Below, one piece after another: positions 9,099 through 19,049 of a DNA stretch of 64,000 nucleotides. The DNA comes from Chryseobacterium sp. S0630 (GTDB lineage Bacteria; Bacteroidota; Bacteroidia; Flavobacteriales; Weeksellaceae). The notes beneath the pieces are model-generated. The model saw only the letters and a program-made list of their open reading frames with translations. It did not search any database and was not told the origin of the DNA. The translations under genes were made by a program, and so were the position numbers. The stretch spans positions 1 to 64,000 of the forward strand of contig NZ_JAMZGF010000014.1 in assembly GCF_024158915.1 (NCBI RefSeq), read 5' to 3'. Positions within the stretch are counted from its first letter, which is position 1, and every line of letters begins with the position of its first letter.

Positions 9099-10700
9099 TT
9101 ATTTTTTGATCAGCTTTGCATTCGCCGTTTTATTGGTATCAGTTTTTATCGTCACCAGATAGGCTCCCTGAATCAGTGCCTGAGTATTGATCTTGGTTAC
9201 TTTGTTTTTCGTCTTAAGGTTTTGAAGTTGTCTTCCGCTCATGTCATACAACAGAATATCAGCCTCTCTAAAATCAAAGCCGATTTCTACATAAGCATAA
9301 TCTGAGACTGGATTCGGATAGATCTTGATATCGTATTTTTCAATCAGCTGATCAACCTGCTTATCGCCTAGCTTCACAATCTTCCAGTTCTCTTTTCCAA
9401 GTTCTTCTGCACTGGTTCCTGCCAGAATAATGGAACCGTCTCTATTTAATTTCAGATCAGAAAGTCTTTCCGCTTTTTGTCTGGATTCTCCGGTTATATG
9501 TTTTCTCCACTGTTCATTTCCATTGTGATCCAGATACAGCATCCAGAAGGTCTCGTCATCCGTTTCTGCTCTTCCTTCTGCCTGGGTGTAACCTCCTAAT
9601 AAGATTCCTTTGGAAGATTTATCATCTGCTGAATGCAGAACACTCATTCCCATCAGAATATCACGATTCCCAAAATTATAGGATTTCTGCCACTGCTCAT
9701 CTCCTCTTTCATTTAAAGCAATCAGCCAAAGATCTGATCCTTCATCTAGTCCAACAGTTTTATTTCCTGATCTTTCTGATCTGGATTCTCCGCCAATGAC
9801 AAAACCTGTGGAAGTTAAAGCAAGGGTTCTCAAATGATCATCTCCTTTTCCTCCAAAACTCTTTTCCCATTCTACTTTTCCGTTCTTATCCAACTTGACA
9901 ATCCAGTAGTCACCCTCACCAAAATTTTCAGTTTGTTTTGAGTTTCGGGATACGGGGATCGGGTTTTGAACGTTTGGTATAGAACCCGCATCTCGGAACT
10001 CGGGACTCCTTGAATAAATTCCAAGCAATGCTCCTCCATCTCTCGTTGGAATCATTTTCTCTACTTCATCTAAGCTTTTTCCACCTAAAATTAATTGGGA
10101 GAGTTCTTTTCCGTTTTTATCAAGTATCGTGATCCAAACATCTTTAGAACCATATCCTTTTGCAGTGTTTTGTACATTTCCGGCCACAAAGAACCCTAAA
10201 TCAGTAGTCTGGATAACTGCTCTTGCTTCTTCATCTGATGAACTTCCCAAAGTCTTTTGCCATAGTTCATCTCCGAATTCGTTGATTCTGATCAACCAGA
10301 TATCCGAACCTCCTTTGGAATCATCTTTTTTATCCAAACCTTTACCTGAATAGGACGTTCCGGCCAAAAGAAATCCACCATCCTGTGTTGTGACTGTAGC
10401 TGATAAATAATCATGATTGGATCCTGAAAAGTATTTCTCCCAGACTTCTTCTCCTAACTGGTTCAATTTTACCAGATGGAAATCATAACCATTATTCTGC
10501 TTTTGTCTACCGGCTGCTAGCGATTGGCTTTTGGCCTGAATACTGCTTCCCGTGATAAGATATTGCTGATCGATTGTTGTAGTAACCTGGCTAAGAAAAT
10601 CCTGAGTAGAGGATTTGATGTCTTTCTGCCATACCACTTCCTGGGCATAAATGCTCAGGACAGTGCATATAGTAAATGCACTGAGAGAGAGTTTCTTCAT
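9099..10700 (-). CDS. Secreted repeat protein with type IX secretion (type A) sorting domain
   Basis: The 533 aa protein has an N-terminal signal peptide (MKKLSLSAFTICTVLSIYAQ). It has about seven beta-propeller-like repeats built on WxKxxGGxxxD...DGGFxxAG (for example residues ~85-115, ~135-175, ~275-310). The C-terminal ~75 residues have the type A T9SS sorting signature: YPNPVSDYAYVE, then LYDMSGRQ, then GAYLVTIKT and a Lys-Lys end. It should be exported through the outer membrane by the type IX system. It is first in the operon with the two RHS genes (15 nt spacing), so it may be a surface partner or be co-regulated. No enzymatic motif is seen. Confidence 0.85.
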   Translation of the reverse strand: MKKLSLSAFTICTVLSIYAQEVVWQKDIKSSTQDFLSQVTTTIDQQYLITGSSIQAKSQSLAAGRQKQNNGYDFHLVKLNQLGEEVWEKYFSGSNHDYLSATVTTQDGGFLLAGTSYSGKGLDKKDDSKGGSDIWLIRINEFGDELWQKTLGSSSDEEARAVIQTTDLGFFVAGNVQNTAKGYGSKDVWITILDKNGKELSQLILGGKSLDEVEKMIPTRDGGALLGIYSRSPEFRDAGSIPNVQNPIPVSRNSKQTENFGEGDYWIVKLDKNGKVEWEKSFGGKGDDHLRTLALTSTGFVIGGESRSERSGNKTVGLDEGSDLWLIALNERGDEQWQKSYNFGNRDILMGMSVLHSADDKSSKGILLGGYTQAEGRAETDDETFWMLYLDHNGNEQWRKHITGESRQKAERLSDLKLNRDGSIILAGTSAEELGKENWKIVKLGDKQVDQLIEKYDIKIYPNPVSDYAYVEIGFDFREADILLYDMSGRQLQNLKTKNKVTKINTQALIQGAYLVTIKTDTNKTANAKLIKK

Positions 10701-11196
10701 TCCCTTATTGTCGCTTTTTGAGTTATTAATTAGTTTTTATTAAAACGCGACTAATTTAACATTTTTTAAGAAGCAAATAATAAAATATTTTTTTTATTAC
10801 AACTAAGCTTCAAATTCATTTCACAAAAACAGACTTCAGAAACAACAAAGTCTCTCATTTTTCATATAATTACAAGATGAAAGAAAATATATAACCAATT
10901 CTTAGTCTTTTCAATAAAGATTTAGACAATCAATATAATTTTAGATTTAAATTATAATAAAATTCATATTTAAAGTAAATTATTTGGTCAAAATAAGTTA
11001 CTTAATTCCTGCTTAATTTACCCCAACCGAACCAGATCATCCATAGAAGTGTTTGAAGATATGTTCGTCTTCGTCACAATACAGACATTTGAAGATTTCA
11101 CTCTATGATGTCATTCTTTTTATTTCCTATACATTATGATAATGGTGGATATACCGAGTAACAGTATTCATTGTAGCTTTTCCTTCACAAAAAGCC
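10701..11196. other. AT-rich intergenic region, no gene seen
   Basis: About 500 nt separate the RHS/T9SS operon from the fibre operon end. Both strands carry only short interrupted frames. The minus-strand promoter of the T9SS gene should lie in the very AT-rich part near 10740-10800. A sequence loosely matching TTG-N20-TATTTG is present there, but it is not a clean consensus. Confidence 0.5.
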
Positions 11197-11231
11197 AAAT
11201 GGCGCCACTTTACAACAAGTGACGCCATTTT
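11197..11231 (-). terminator. Terminator hairpin, copy 2 of an identical 35-bp element
   Basis: Identical over 35 bp to 1567-1601, with a loop of TACAAC and a G-U wobble only on the minus-strand RNA. It starts about 40 nt past the stop of the 1497 aa fibre gene, so it probably ends the fibre/lysis operon. Confidence 0.75.
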
Positions 11232-11270
11232 ATATGAATTATATATTCCTTATTTTGGAATTTTTAAGTT

Positions 11271-14200
11271 TTAATACATCTTATTTTCTGCATATTTATA
11301 TACGGTCTTTTCATCCCATGCAAATAATTGAATAGAGCTATACGGTGGTATTTTGTATGAATAAGCTGCACTTTTTATGTCAAATCCTTGTGCATGGCTA
11401 TCACTGGCATTTAATACGAGTATTCTCTGACCCCGGAAACATTTTCCTAATGTAAATTGTTCACCATGAACACATCTGATGACCAGCATTCTATTATCAG
11501 AATCATAATATTGAACTCCTGGCTGCTGTTCAATCATGCCATGAGACAATCTCATTCTAGAGTCTTCATTGATAATCTCATCATCAAGATAGGAAAGACT
11601 TCCGTCCGGAATAAATAAAGTATTAGGCTTTTCATCTTTTGATTTAAAGTTTTCAGTAGCCTTTACTGAGCCTGAAACAGTTACTTTATCGGCATCATTA
11701 GCACCTGTACCTATACCAATGTTATGGCTCTTTCTATGGAAATTAATCCCTTCCCAACTGTTATATTTACTTGAATATTTATAATACTCACCTTCCAAAA
11801 CAGTTAAATAGAACCCATCCTGTTCATTATATATACCAGATTCTCCGCCATTATATTCATCAGCAACCATTAATCCATTACCTGTATGACTGGTAAATTG
11901 CTGGTTTATAATAACACCGTTACTAGACATATAATTCCAGCTATTGATATTACCTTGGGAGAAATCTGCGTCACTCCACAATTTAAACCACTTACTGGAC
12001 CATTTATCATCAATTCCCTTTCTTATTTTAAGCATAGGTATTCCTGCTCCATTGATCTCAGTTTGGTTGGCAAAAGCTAATTGGTATGAAGAATCCCCAG
12101 TGGATGCAGAGGTACCATCCCAAGGAGCATAAGTCATTACACCTGCATAATTTCCAGTTCCTCCAACATGTCCGGCCTGAATAAAATCAAATCTAACTCT
12201 ACGACTATTACCATTAGGTGCAACAACTGTATCCGGGTTTCTTGAACCATCTCTTGAAGTAACAAAGTAATTTGTAGCAAAGACTCCGTTTGAATTAGTA
12301 AGATTTATCCATTGACCACCTTCCTCTTCAGGTTGAATTGACAGAGTCTGGCTCGTAAAATTAGATGACACCCAAGATTGAGTAGCCAGAAATACATAAC
12401 CATCTGTTCTATGATAGATGTAAGGTGCACCTGCTGACAAACCACTTGAGAATCCTAATGTTTGAGCATTTTCCGCAGAATTAACTTTAGCATCAGGATT
12501 AAAATTGTTATTCGTCCAAAGCGATTCTCCATCTGACAATAAAGGAATATTCCCTTTTTTCGTCATGGTTGTTGTATTAACAGCCTGCCAATATTCTAAA
12601 TGATTGCTGAATAAAGGAAAATCTATTCTATGATACCATGTATTATTTCCTGCTATGTGTAAAGAGTTACCATAAGTAGACGGGAATCCGTTACCTGTCG
12701 CCCAATCTGTAACGCTTAAAGGGTAATCAGTTTTTACTGCAGTTGCATCCTGATGGTTCCCTCTTTTCGCCAGGTATTCTCCGGGATTAAAGTTATTAGT
12801 AGTCCAGGGAATGCCCCCTTGAATTTTAACAACACCGCTATCTGAACTTAATAATAAATCGCCACCATTGACAGCTCTCATTGCAAAACTATCTCCTGCT
12901 CCACCGCCTATGGCAGAATCTCCATCAGCTCCAATATAAGCTATATCTTTAGATCCATCGTACTTTTGCCAGGTCAGATAATTTCCTGTTTGTGCAGTAC
13001 TTTTCCATCTACCTAACATAGCCGGAGTTTCTATATTAAAAGCACCTGTCATAGTACCGCCATCTTTTCTGAGATAGTTCCCTAAGTCTGAAGATGATAC
13101 AAAATCTGAGGCTAATCTCTGGCCACCACCTGCTGTTAAGATATAGTTATCATTATACCCAACTTTATTGAAACCTTTTGATGAAACCTGACCGGCATCA
13201 GTGAATGTTATACCATTATTTAAGTCCCAATCTTCTGCATTATTGGTAACAGAAGGTGCCAATATTAAATTGTTATTGGTAGGTTTCTGAATTGACCAGG
13301 ATTTATAGGAACTATTTTTTAGTTTGAAAGGTATTCTGTTATAATAGGATTTTGCTGCCGATATAATTTCATCCGTATTTCTCGTCTGGTAATCGCTTGG
13401 TTTGAAATTTACATTATCCCAGGCTTTTCTCCATAGTGTCCAATTGCCATTATGCCCACTTCTATAGACCAGTTCTCCAGCGTCTGCATTAGTATCATTA
13501 TATTTTACCTGCAACTGTGCCGTAGTATCCTGAGCACCCATGTGCAACATAGGACTATATAAATGCTGTACTCCTCCTGCATTATTATTTGCTCTGTAAA
13601 CTCCGGAACTGGAATACCCTCCAAGACTATTGAAGTTATCATTAAACTGAACTGCTTTTGGGATATAGCTGCTGTCTGCAAAATTAGTTAACCAACTTCT
13701 TGTAGCGACTACATCAGAAGGTAAAGTAATGATATGGGTAGGATATACGTCAAGGTTAGGTTCTAATGCATGAGACCATCCCAGATTCCAATCCTGATAA
13801 TAGTTTCCGTATTTAACTTCCACTCTAGCCACTTCAAATGAGAAATACCCATTCCAAAAAGTCTCTGATTCTCCTAATAAAATACTGACATATCCATCAG
13901 TTCCAATCCCAATCCTTGCGGTAGTGGTAGGAAAATTATCCGTTACTTCCCATATCGCTTTTGAACCATTAGTAACCAGAGTTCCTGATACATATTTATA
14001 GAAAGCGACATTTACTTTACCCAAGTACTGACTTTCATATCCATAAATATTGATATCAATACTAAACATTGCATGCTCTGGTGAAGCTTGTGGCATTTTA
14101 ATCGCTAGAATACCCGTATGTCCTCCCACGTCATAATAGCCCTGGTAAACTTTATTAAATATTCTTACTTTATTTTGGCTTTTATTAATAGATCCTCCAT

Positions 14201-15764
14201 CTTCAAATTCTAAATCCTTTGTTCCAAGATTCACATCCTTTGCTGCACCAGTATAGGGAACATAATTATTTAAAGTTGATGTATTAACAAAAGCTGACGG
14301 ATCTAAATTATGAGCATCCCAGACCACTCCATTTACTCCATTTTTATAGTGTATTATATCATTGTTATTAGATTCTATAATCGTATTAATTGTAGGGTTT
14401 CCTACATATAATGTAGACGGGCCACTATAATTTAAAACCTGTTTATTACCTGTAGTAAATGAATTAGAATAAATACCTACGCTAGAATAAATCTGACCTG
14501 ATCTTCCCAGAAAATGGGTAGGATGATCCGGATCTCCAAAATGGAAACCAATACCTTCATTCAGGCTATTGGCACTTCCCTGATAATAAGAAAGTCCGTA
14601 AGTATCTGCATTAGCAAATGACCAGATTCTATTTCTTTCATCTACTTTGTAAAACCTGTTTTGAAAACCTTCATCTGTTTGTACAAAACCTCTTGAATGG
14701 ATTCCGTAAGGAGGAATAAACTGAGAGTCGGTATAAGAAGAAGAAGCCAATAAACCACCTGATAACATTACCTGTGCACTATTTCCATTGAGTCCGGCAA
14801 TAGGTCTATCTGAATCTAATGCCCAATAGCCACCTGTATTTTTCTTCTCCCAAAATGTATTAGAAGCAACTAAATCTTCTTTAGTAAGTAAATGTTTAAG
14901 GTTTATCTGAATCCTTTTTGTGCCTCCCGGATCCGGATGATCCGACACTGAAGTAACTCTGTTATTTCCCTGGTCTAAACCTCCATATCCAACCGTTACT
15001 TTTACATCAAACCCCTGCCAGTAAGATAATTGAGCAAACCAAAAACAAAGTTTACCATTTAAGTTTAAGGCAGTAATTCCATTCCAGTAATATAATGTAG
15101 AATAGCCGCTATGAGAAATAATAGTACCGTTATAGATATATCCCTGGATCTTACAGTCTAAAGGCTGATCAGTGCCATACATATTACCTTTAATCTCTAA
15201 GAGAAACTGATCTCCATAGTCTACAGAATAATCTACATCAGTTTCAATTAATGTACCCTGTGGGAAGTTTCTTCCGGAATGATACCAGGAGTCTTCTTTT
15301 CTTCGGGAATCATAATCTCCACCACCTCCCGTCAGGAATTTTTCATTATCTGACCCGTCTTTATAATACCCGGCCGCTCTCACGTAATCAAAAGCATTGC
15401 CATTGATATTCATAAAGTGATACCCATTTGGCCTATACTGCAGTGTACCAGCATAAAGGCCAGGCTGATGAAAAGAAATTGCAGGGTAAATTGTATCAGA
15501 CACCCCATTACCTCTTACTTCTAAAGCAACTGCATTATAAGCATTACCGGTAGCTCCTGAGAAGGATTTTCTTACCGGTATATCCTGGTACGTATTGGTT
15601 GTTACTAAATTTAAATCAGAAACTATTTCCGCATGGGTTCGTGTGCTAATTTTTTTCGTTACAGAATTCCAAACCATTACAGAACCTGCATCGTTTGGAA
15701 CACTTTTCACAATTATCTCGCCTTCTACAGCGATATGATTGTTAAAATATTCAGGAGCAATCAT
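11271..15764 (-). CDS. Very long tail-fibre-like protein
   Basis: The 1497 aa protein has no signal peptide. It is built of beta-rich, Gly/Asn/Ser-rich segments of the phage tail-fibre type. Recurrent linkers such as VVWDAHNLDPSAF, LWRKAWDNVNFKPSDY, IPWTTNNFNPGEYL and LWTNNNFNPD look like the repeats between pyocin-knob-like units. The C-terminal ~100 residues form a separate beta domain (after ENFKSKDEKPN). Its start codon overlaps the stop of the upstream 339 aa protein (TAATG), so they are translated together and probably assemble as proximal and distal fibre parts. In this locus it most likely recognises the target cell surface. The receptor is unknown. It is the last gene of the minus-strand fibre block. 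Confidence 0.75.
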   Translation of the reverse strand: MIAPEYFNNHIAVEGEIIVKSVPNDAGSVMVWNSVTKKISTRTHAEIVSDLNLVTTNTYQDIPVRKSFSGATGNAYNAVALEVRGNGVSDTIYPAISFHQPGLYAGTLQYRPNGYHFMNINGNAFDYVRAAGYYKDGSDNEKFLTGGGGDYDSRRKEDSWYHSGRNFPQGTLIETDVDYSVDYGDQFLLEIKGNMYGTDQPLDCKIQGYIYNGTIISHSGYSTLYYWNGITALNLNGKLCFWFAQLSYWQGFDVKVTVGYGGLDQGNNRVTSVSDHPDPGGTKRIQINLKHLLTKEDLVASNTFWEKKNTGGYWALDSDRPIAGLNGNSAQVMLSGGLLASSSYTDSQFIPPYGIHSRGFVQTDEGFQNRFYKVDERNRIWSFANADTYGLSYYQGSANSLNEGIGFHFGDPDHPTHFLGRSGQIYSSVGIYSNSFTTGNKQVLNYSGPSTLYVGNPTINTIIESNNNDIIHYKNGVNGVVWDAHNLDPSAFVNTSTLNNYVPYTGAAKDVNLGTKDLEFEDGGSINKSQNKVRIFNKVYQGYYDVGGHTGILAIKMPQASPEHAMFSIDINIYGYESQYLGKVNVAFYKYVSGTLVTNGSKAIWEVTDNFPTTTARIGIGTDGYVSILLGESETFWNGYFSFEVARVEVKYGNYYQDWNLGWSHALEPNLDVYPTHIITLPSDVVATRSWLTNFADSSYIPKAVQFNDNFNSLGGYSSSGVYRANNNAGGVQHLYSPMLHMGAQDTTAQLQVKYNDTNADAGELVYRSGHNGNWTLWRKAWDNVNFKPSDYQTRNTDEIISAAKSYYNRIPFKLKNSSYKSWSIQKPTNNNLILAPSVTNNAEDWDLNNGITFTDAGQVSSKGFNKVGYNDNYILTAGGGQRLASDFVSSSDLGNYLRKDGGTMTGAFNIETPAMLGRWKSTAQTGNYLTWQKYDGSKDIAYIGADGDSAIGGGAGDSFAMRAVNGGDLLLSSDSGVVKIQGGIPWTTNNFNPGEYLAKRGNHQDATAVKTDYPLSVTDWATGNGFPSTYGNSLHIAGNNTWYHRIDFPLFSNHLEYWQAVNTTTMTKKGNIPLLSDGESLWTNNNFNPDAKVNSAENAQTLGFSSGLSAGAPYIYHRTDGYVFLATQSWVSSNFTSQTLSIQPEEEGGQWINLTNSNGVFATNYFVTSRDGSRNPDTVVAPNGNSRRVRFDFIQAGHVGGTGNYAGVMTYAPWDGTSASTGDSSYQLAFANQTEINGAGIPMLKIRKGIDDKWSSKWFKLWSDADFSQGNINSWNYMSSNGVIINQQFTSHTGNGLMVADEYNGGESGIYNEQDGFYLTVLEGEYYKYSSKYNSWEGINFHRKSHNIGIGTGANDADKVTVSGSVKATENFKSKDEKPNTLFIPDGSLSYLDDEIINEDSRMRLSHGMIEQQPGVQYYDSDNRMLVIRCVHGEQFTLGKCFRGQRILVLNASDSHAQGFDIKSAAYSYKIPPYSSIQLFAWDEKTVYKYAENKMY

Positions 15765-16783
15765 TAGTCTAATCTAGCAGTTAAAGTAATTCTATATTCA
15801 TTCGGGGTAAGCGGTGCCAAAACATCTATTTGTACGTCATTTTCTGATATAACCGTACAGCTTACATTTATTTTTCTATTATCAGTATTACGATAACAGA
15901 TATAATCAACATTCAGGGTATTCCAGCCATGGGTGATGGCGAAAGCAACGGACGATCCATCTCCGATGTGCCATGTTTGGGATTTAATTTTTGCATCCAA
16001 AACAGCTTTCGTAGATTTTGGAGTCATTGCTTTAGTAATATTGACTCCTTCAATAGCTTCAACATCTGTAGCGATTTGGATCAATCCTTTTACCGTATCT
16101 GTAGCATCTACAATATCAGGAATACCTTTTTCTATAATCTGATAATTTTTAGGGATATTGTAAGCATCATCGGTATTGGCAATAAGATGGTCACCCACAG
16201 AGACAGGTTCATTGCCCACCCATCCATTGGCTGTAATTACCCATACCATTCCTGTTTTAATTACCGCTGCTGTAGCAGGTGATGGCATCGTCATTGAACC
16301 TTCAACAGTAGAAGGAATATAACCTCCCGGCTGATAGATCAGTGCTCCTGTAAGGCTTTGCCCTATGAAGTTTTCAACATAAGTTTTAATCTTATAGGAT
16401 GACCATGTAAAGGTTCCTGACTGAATCGCATCATTCACAACAATAGAAACAATATCTGCATTGGTAAGATTTCGACCTGCTACTTTAATAACATGCCCTG
16501 AACTATTGGTCAGTATCTGACTTAGCAACAGAAGCCCGCTTGTCTGATTGGTCTGAAATGGATTATTAGTCAGCGGATAATCTGGATGTACATAATTTTC
16601 GGCCAAATTAATCCATTCGGTTCCGTTCCATTGATGCAACTGACCATTATAATCAATTACCCAACCTGCAGGAACATTATCCGTACTGGGAAATGAAGTA
16701 AATTGTTGAAAACGGGTACGTTGCAGTTCCCCGAAAAAATTATCCTGATTTGCGTTATTACTGATTACTGCGTTGTTATTCAT
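15764..16783 (-). CDS. Fibre-associated protein upstream of the long tail fibre
   Basis: The 339 aa protein has no signal peptide. Its N-terminus is Asn-rich and contains WVIDYNGQLHQWNGTEWINL, a phrase common in phage tail-fibre and neck-whisker proteins of Bacteroidota. A middle part reads WVITANGWVGNEPVSVGDHL, and the C-terminal ~75 residues (KSQTWHIGDGSSVAF to the end) look like a compact beta domain of the kind found at fibre tips. The stop overlaps the start of the 1497 aa fibre by one base, and the upstream 280 aa protein ends 14 nt away. It is probably a shaft or adaptor segment of the fibre. The function is inferred from similarity of style and context. Confidence 0.65.
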   Translation of the reverse strand: MNNNAVISNNANQDNFFGELQRTRFQQFTSFPSTDNVPAGWVIDYNGQLHQWNGTEWINLAENYVHPDYPLTNNPFQTNQTSGLLLLSQILTNSSGHVIKVAGRNLTNADIVSIVVNDAIQSGTFTWSSYKIKTYVENFIGQSLTGALIYQPGGYIPSTVEGSMTMPSPATAAVIKTGMVWVITANGWVGNEPVSVGDHLIANTDDAYNIPKNYQIIEKGIPDIVDATDTVKGLIQIATDVEAIEGVNITKAMTPKSTKAVLDAKIKSQTWHIGDGSSVAFAITHGWNTLNVDYICYRNTDNRKINVSCTVISENDVQIDVLAPLTPNEYRITLTARLD

Positions 16784-16797
16784 AGTTTTTTATTTTT

Positions 16798-17640
16798 TTA
16801 TGGTTTAACTTTTAAAATGAGAATGTTAATCGGATTAGCAAGGTCACCTAACATCTTGATCTCGATGGTTTGGTTGGTTGCATAATCGTCAATATTTATT
16901 TTTTTTCCGGTAACACTGTCCCGGGCCTGAATGATCACATTTTCCGTTTCAAGGGTATTGGGAAATACTGCACTTCCGGTAATCTGCACTACTGCACTTC
17001 CAGCTGTCTGTGAGATCAGCAAAACCTTATCATAGATCTGCTTATTAAATTCCTGTTGATTTTTCGGGCTGCTTAGCCAATCGTAGTTCAATAACAGCTT
17101 TACTTTATCTTCGCTTGATTCTCCTATGGGAAGAGCTTTTAAAGCTTCAATATCATCACGGTTTTTTTTAATGAAGTTTACTATTTCCTGAAGTTCATCT
17201 AAAGACAGATCATTAGACAATAATATCTTTCTAATATTTTCTATCTTCAGTGCTAAGTCTTTATCAGCATCTTTCAATGCATCCACAAAGCTATTTACCT
17301 GTATTTTAGTGTACACATTCCCCAATTGGTCAGAACTGTCAACTGTAGCAACATTGCTTATTCCAAGTTTGCTTTTCCAGCTGTCAACATGAGCAGAGGT
17401 CAGATTGCCGGCATTCAATAAAGCCAGATATTCCGAATGAGCCTTTGGGTCTTGTAAGTGTTGTTGAAATGCTTCCGCACTGGCAAATAATTGAAAGATT
17501 TCTTCAAATCCTTCAATACCTTTCATAGGGATTAAGTCATCTTTATGATAAAAAGATAAAAACGTGTCTTTAAACTGGGTTTCTGTTGGAAAATCTCCAG
17601 TTTCAAACCAACTGAAAATTGTATGTAATGGTGTACTCAT
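16798..17640 (-). CDS. Fibre-anchor family protein with FxTGxxPTxxQF N-terminus
   Basis: The 280 aa protein starts with FSWFETGDFPTETQFKDTF and HKDDLI (residues ~9-36). This is the same module that opens three other proteins here (20918-21772, 22022-24304, 24382-25239). Residues ~90-190 look largely helical with coiled-coil character (DKDLALKIENIRKILLS). The last ~60 residues form a beta domain containing VVQITGSAVFPNTL. I interpret the shared N-terminus as the docking piece that attaches alternative fibres to the particle. It is first in the short fibre operon with the 339 and 1497 aa genes. Confidence 0.6.
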   Translation of the reverse strand: MSTPLHTIFSWFETGDFPTETQFKDTFLSFYHKDDLIPMKGIEGFEEIFQLFASAEAFQQHLQDPKAHSEYLALLNAGNLTSAHVDSWKSKLGISNVATVDSSDQLGNVYTKIQVNSFVDALKDADKDLALKIENIRKILLSNDLSLDELQEIVNFIKKNRDDIEALKALPIGESSEDKVKLLLNYDWLSSPKNQQEFNKQIYDKVLLISQTAGSAVVQITGSAVFPNTLETENVIIQARDSVTGKKINIDDYATNQTIEIKMLGDLANPINILILKVKP

Positions 17641-17701
17641 TTGATAATTGATAATTAGTTTTGATAAAATTGATAATTGGGAGAGGCTTGAAGATTATTT
17701 C

Positions 17702-17990
17702 TATGGCGTGGCATTTTAAAGGAGCGAAAAAGTCCATATACTTGCAGAGGAAGCTATACGACTAGGCATTCACTCAGAAAGAATCAATGAAGCTGATTCC
17801 ACTTTTGCGATCTCAAAATATTACAATGATGCTATAACATCTTTTTCTGAAATTTGAACTGTATGAGCAGTTTGAAGCCGGAACAAAGTAGTCTACACCT
17901 GACTTTGGAGATATATTTCCAAGAATAACAGATGGTTTAAAGTTCCCAGTATTAGGTAGAAATTGTTTATTTAGAAAAGAACAGATCAGC
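17702..17990 (+). pseudogene. Remnant of a broken plus-strand gene
   Basis: Between two minus-strand genes, the plus strand reads sensibly in two frames. From 17702 one frame gives VHILAEEAIRLGIHSERIN...ISKYYNDAITSFSEI and then a stop. After a frameshift near 17840, a second frame continues with FELYEQFEAGTK, a TAG, then STPDFGDIFPRITDGLKFPV. It has protein-like composition but no start and at least two lesions. I do not recognise the family. Confidence 0.45.
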
Positions 17991-18407
17991 TTCAGCCTTT
18001 CTTCTGCGGATGAGTCCGTTTAATGTTTTCCCGGCAGCCGTAATATATTTCGTGGTAAACCAATTTCTGATGGCCTGCTCTTCTGCTTTTTTATTAATCA
18101 AAGAAAATAGTCCGTCTGATCCTCCGGTATTGTAAGTGTGTGAGACAAGAGCATCAAATTGATTCTGAGTAAGATTCAGTTTAATTTTACTGTTGACGAT
18201 TTTTTCATAAGTTGGTAAAACAGATGAAAATAGCTCTATTCCTTTTTCTTTAGTGATGGCAGGATCTTTCATGGTTACTTTTTTTCCTCCCGGATAGTAC
18301 GTGTTGCCATATCCTATTGTCGGAATTCCTGCAGAATCCAGATAAGGCTTTGAACTGAAACCTTCAAATGATACAATCAGATTGATTCCCTTTTGTGATG
18401 TTTTCAT
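17967..18407 (-). CDS. GH24 endolysin (T4-type lysozyme)
   Basis: The 146 aa protein matches phage lysozymes of glycoside hydrolase family 24, which cleave the MurNAc-GlcNAc bond of peptidoglycan. The catalytic triad spacing equals that of T4 lysozyme (E11-D20-T26): Glu15 in VSFEGF, Asp24 in PYLDSAG and Thr30 in IPTIGYG. The family's later conserved parts are present (NQFDALVSHTYNTG; GLIRRRKAEADLF at the end). There is no signal peptide, so access to the wall would need a holin. Its start overlaps the stop of the upstream lipoprotein by 4 nt, forming a lysis pair. In an eCIS locus it most likely serves release of assembled particles. Confidence 0.9.
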   Translation of the reverse strand: MKTSQKGINLIVSFEGFSSKPYLDSAGIPTIGYGNTYYPGGKKVTMKDPAITKEKGIELFSSVLPTYEKIVNSKIKLNLTQNQFDALVSHTYNTGGSDGLFSLINKKAEEQAIRNWFTTKYITAAGKTLNGLIRRRKAEADLFFSK

Positions 18408-18973
18408 GTCTTAAAATATTTGTAGGTGAAAAAGATGAGTATTAAAGTGATTCCAATAATCGTAATGAAAATCCAGGCCAGGATCTCCAATCCATCTGTT
18501 TGAATTTTCCTGGTTTCTTCAGAGACTTTTGAAGCTACTTCTTTGACCGTTTCTTTTGAACTTGTTTTCTGGGTTAAATCCTGGATAACATGGTTAGTTT
18601 CTTCTTTTTTAACCTCTGATTTTTCATGGTTGGCCTTTGCATAATAGCTGCTGATAGAATATTCTGCATTTCCCACGATGGAAATACGTTGAAGGGTATC
18701 ACGTCCCACCACATTATGGAAAACAAAGGGATTAGATGCATCCGATTTTCCTTTAATCAACAGCTCACCGGATATTTCATTTTTCTCTTCCTTCACTGAC
18801 ACCTCATCTGATAGACTTTGAGTGGACTGTGAGGTTTGAAGGATTAAAGAATCAGCTTTTATTTCTTCTGTCTTTGTTGTATTTTCTTTATATGTGGTTG
18901 TAATTTTGTGTTTACTCCGGCAGCCCAACATGAGACTGCTCAAGATGAGCAATAACAGAATTTTTGTTTTCAT
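18404..18973 (-). CDS. Unimolecular-spanin-like lipoprotein
   Basis: The 189 aa protein has a lipoprotein signal with lipobox LMLGC (Cys18) and a charged, helix-prone periplasmic span rich in Lys/Glu/Ser/Thr. It ends in one C-terminal membrane helix (about residues 163-182, LAWIFITIIGITLILIFF) and a short basic tail. An outer-membrane lipid anchor plus an inner-membrane helix in one chain is the layout of u-spanins such as phage T1 gp11, which fuse the two membranes in the last step of lysis. Coupling by 4-nt overlap to the GH24 endolysin supports this. A similar protein could instead be a structural membrane linker. The spanin call is from architecture. Confidence 0.7.
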   Translation of the reverse strand: MKTKILLLLILSSLMLGCRSKHKITTTYKENTTKTEEIKADSLILQTSQSTQSLSDEVSVKEEKNEISGELLIKGKSDASNPFVFHNVVGRDTLQRISIVGNAEYSISSYYAKANHEKSEVKKEETNHVIQDLTQKTSSKETVKEVASKVSEETRKIQTDGLEILAWIFITIIGITLILIFFTYKYFKT

Positions 18974-19049
18974 GAGTTTTAGTTTTAAAAATTGAAAAGG
19001 CTTATCTTGAATTCTTCAATTCCAGGAAATCCAAATGGTATTCAAATTC

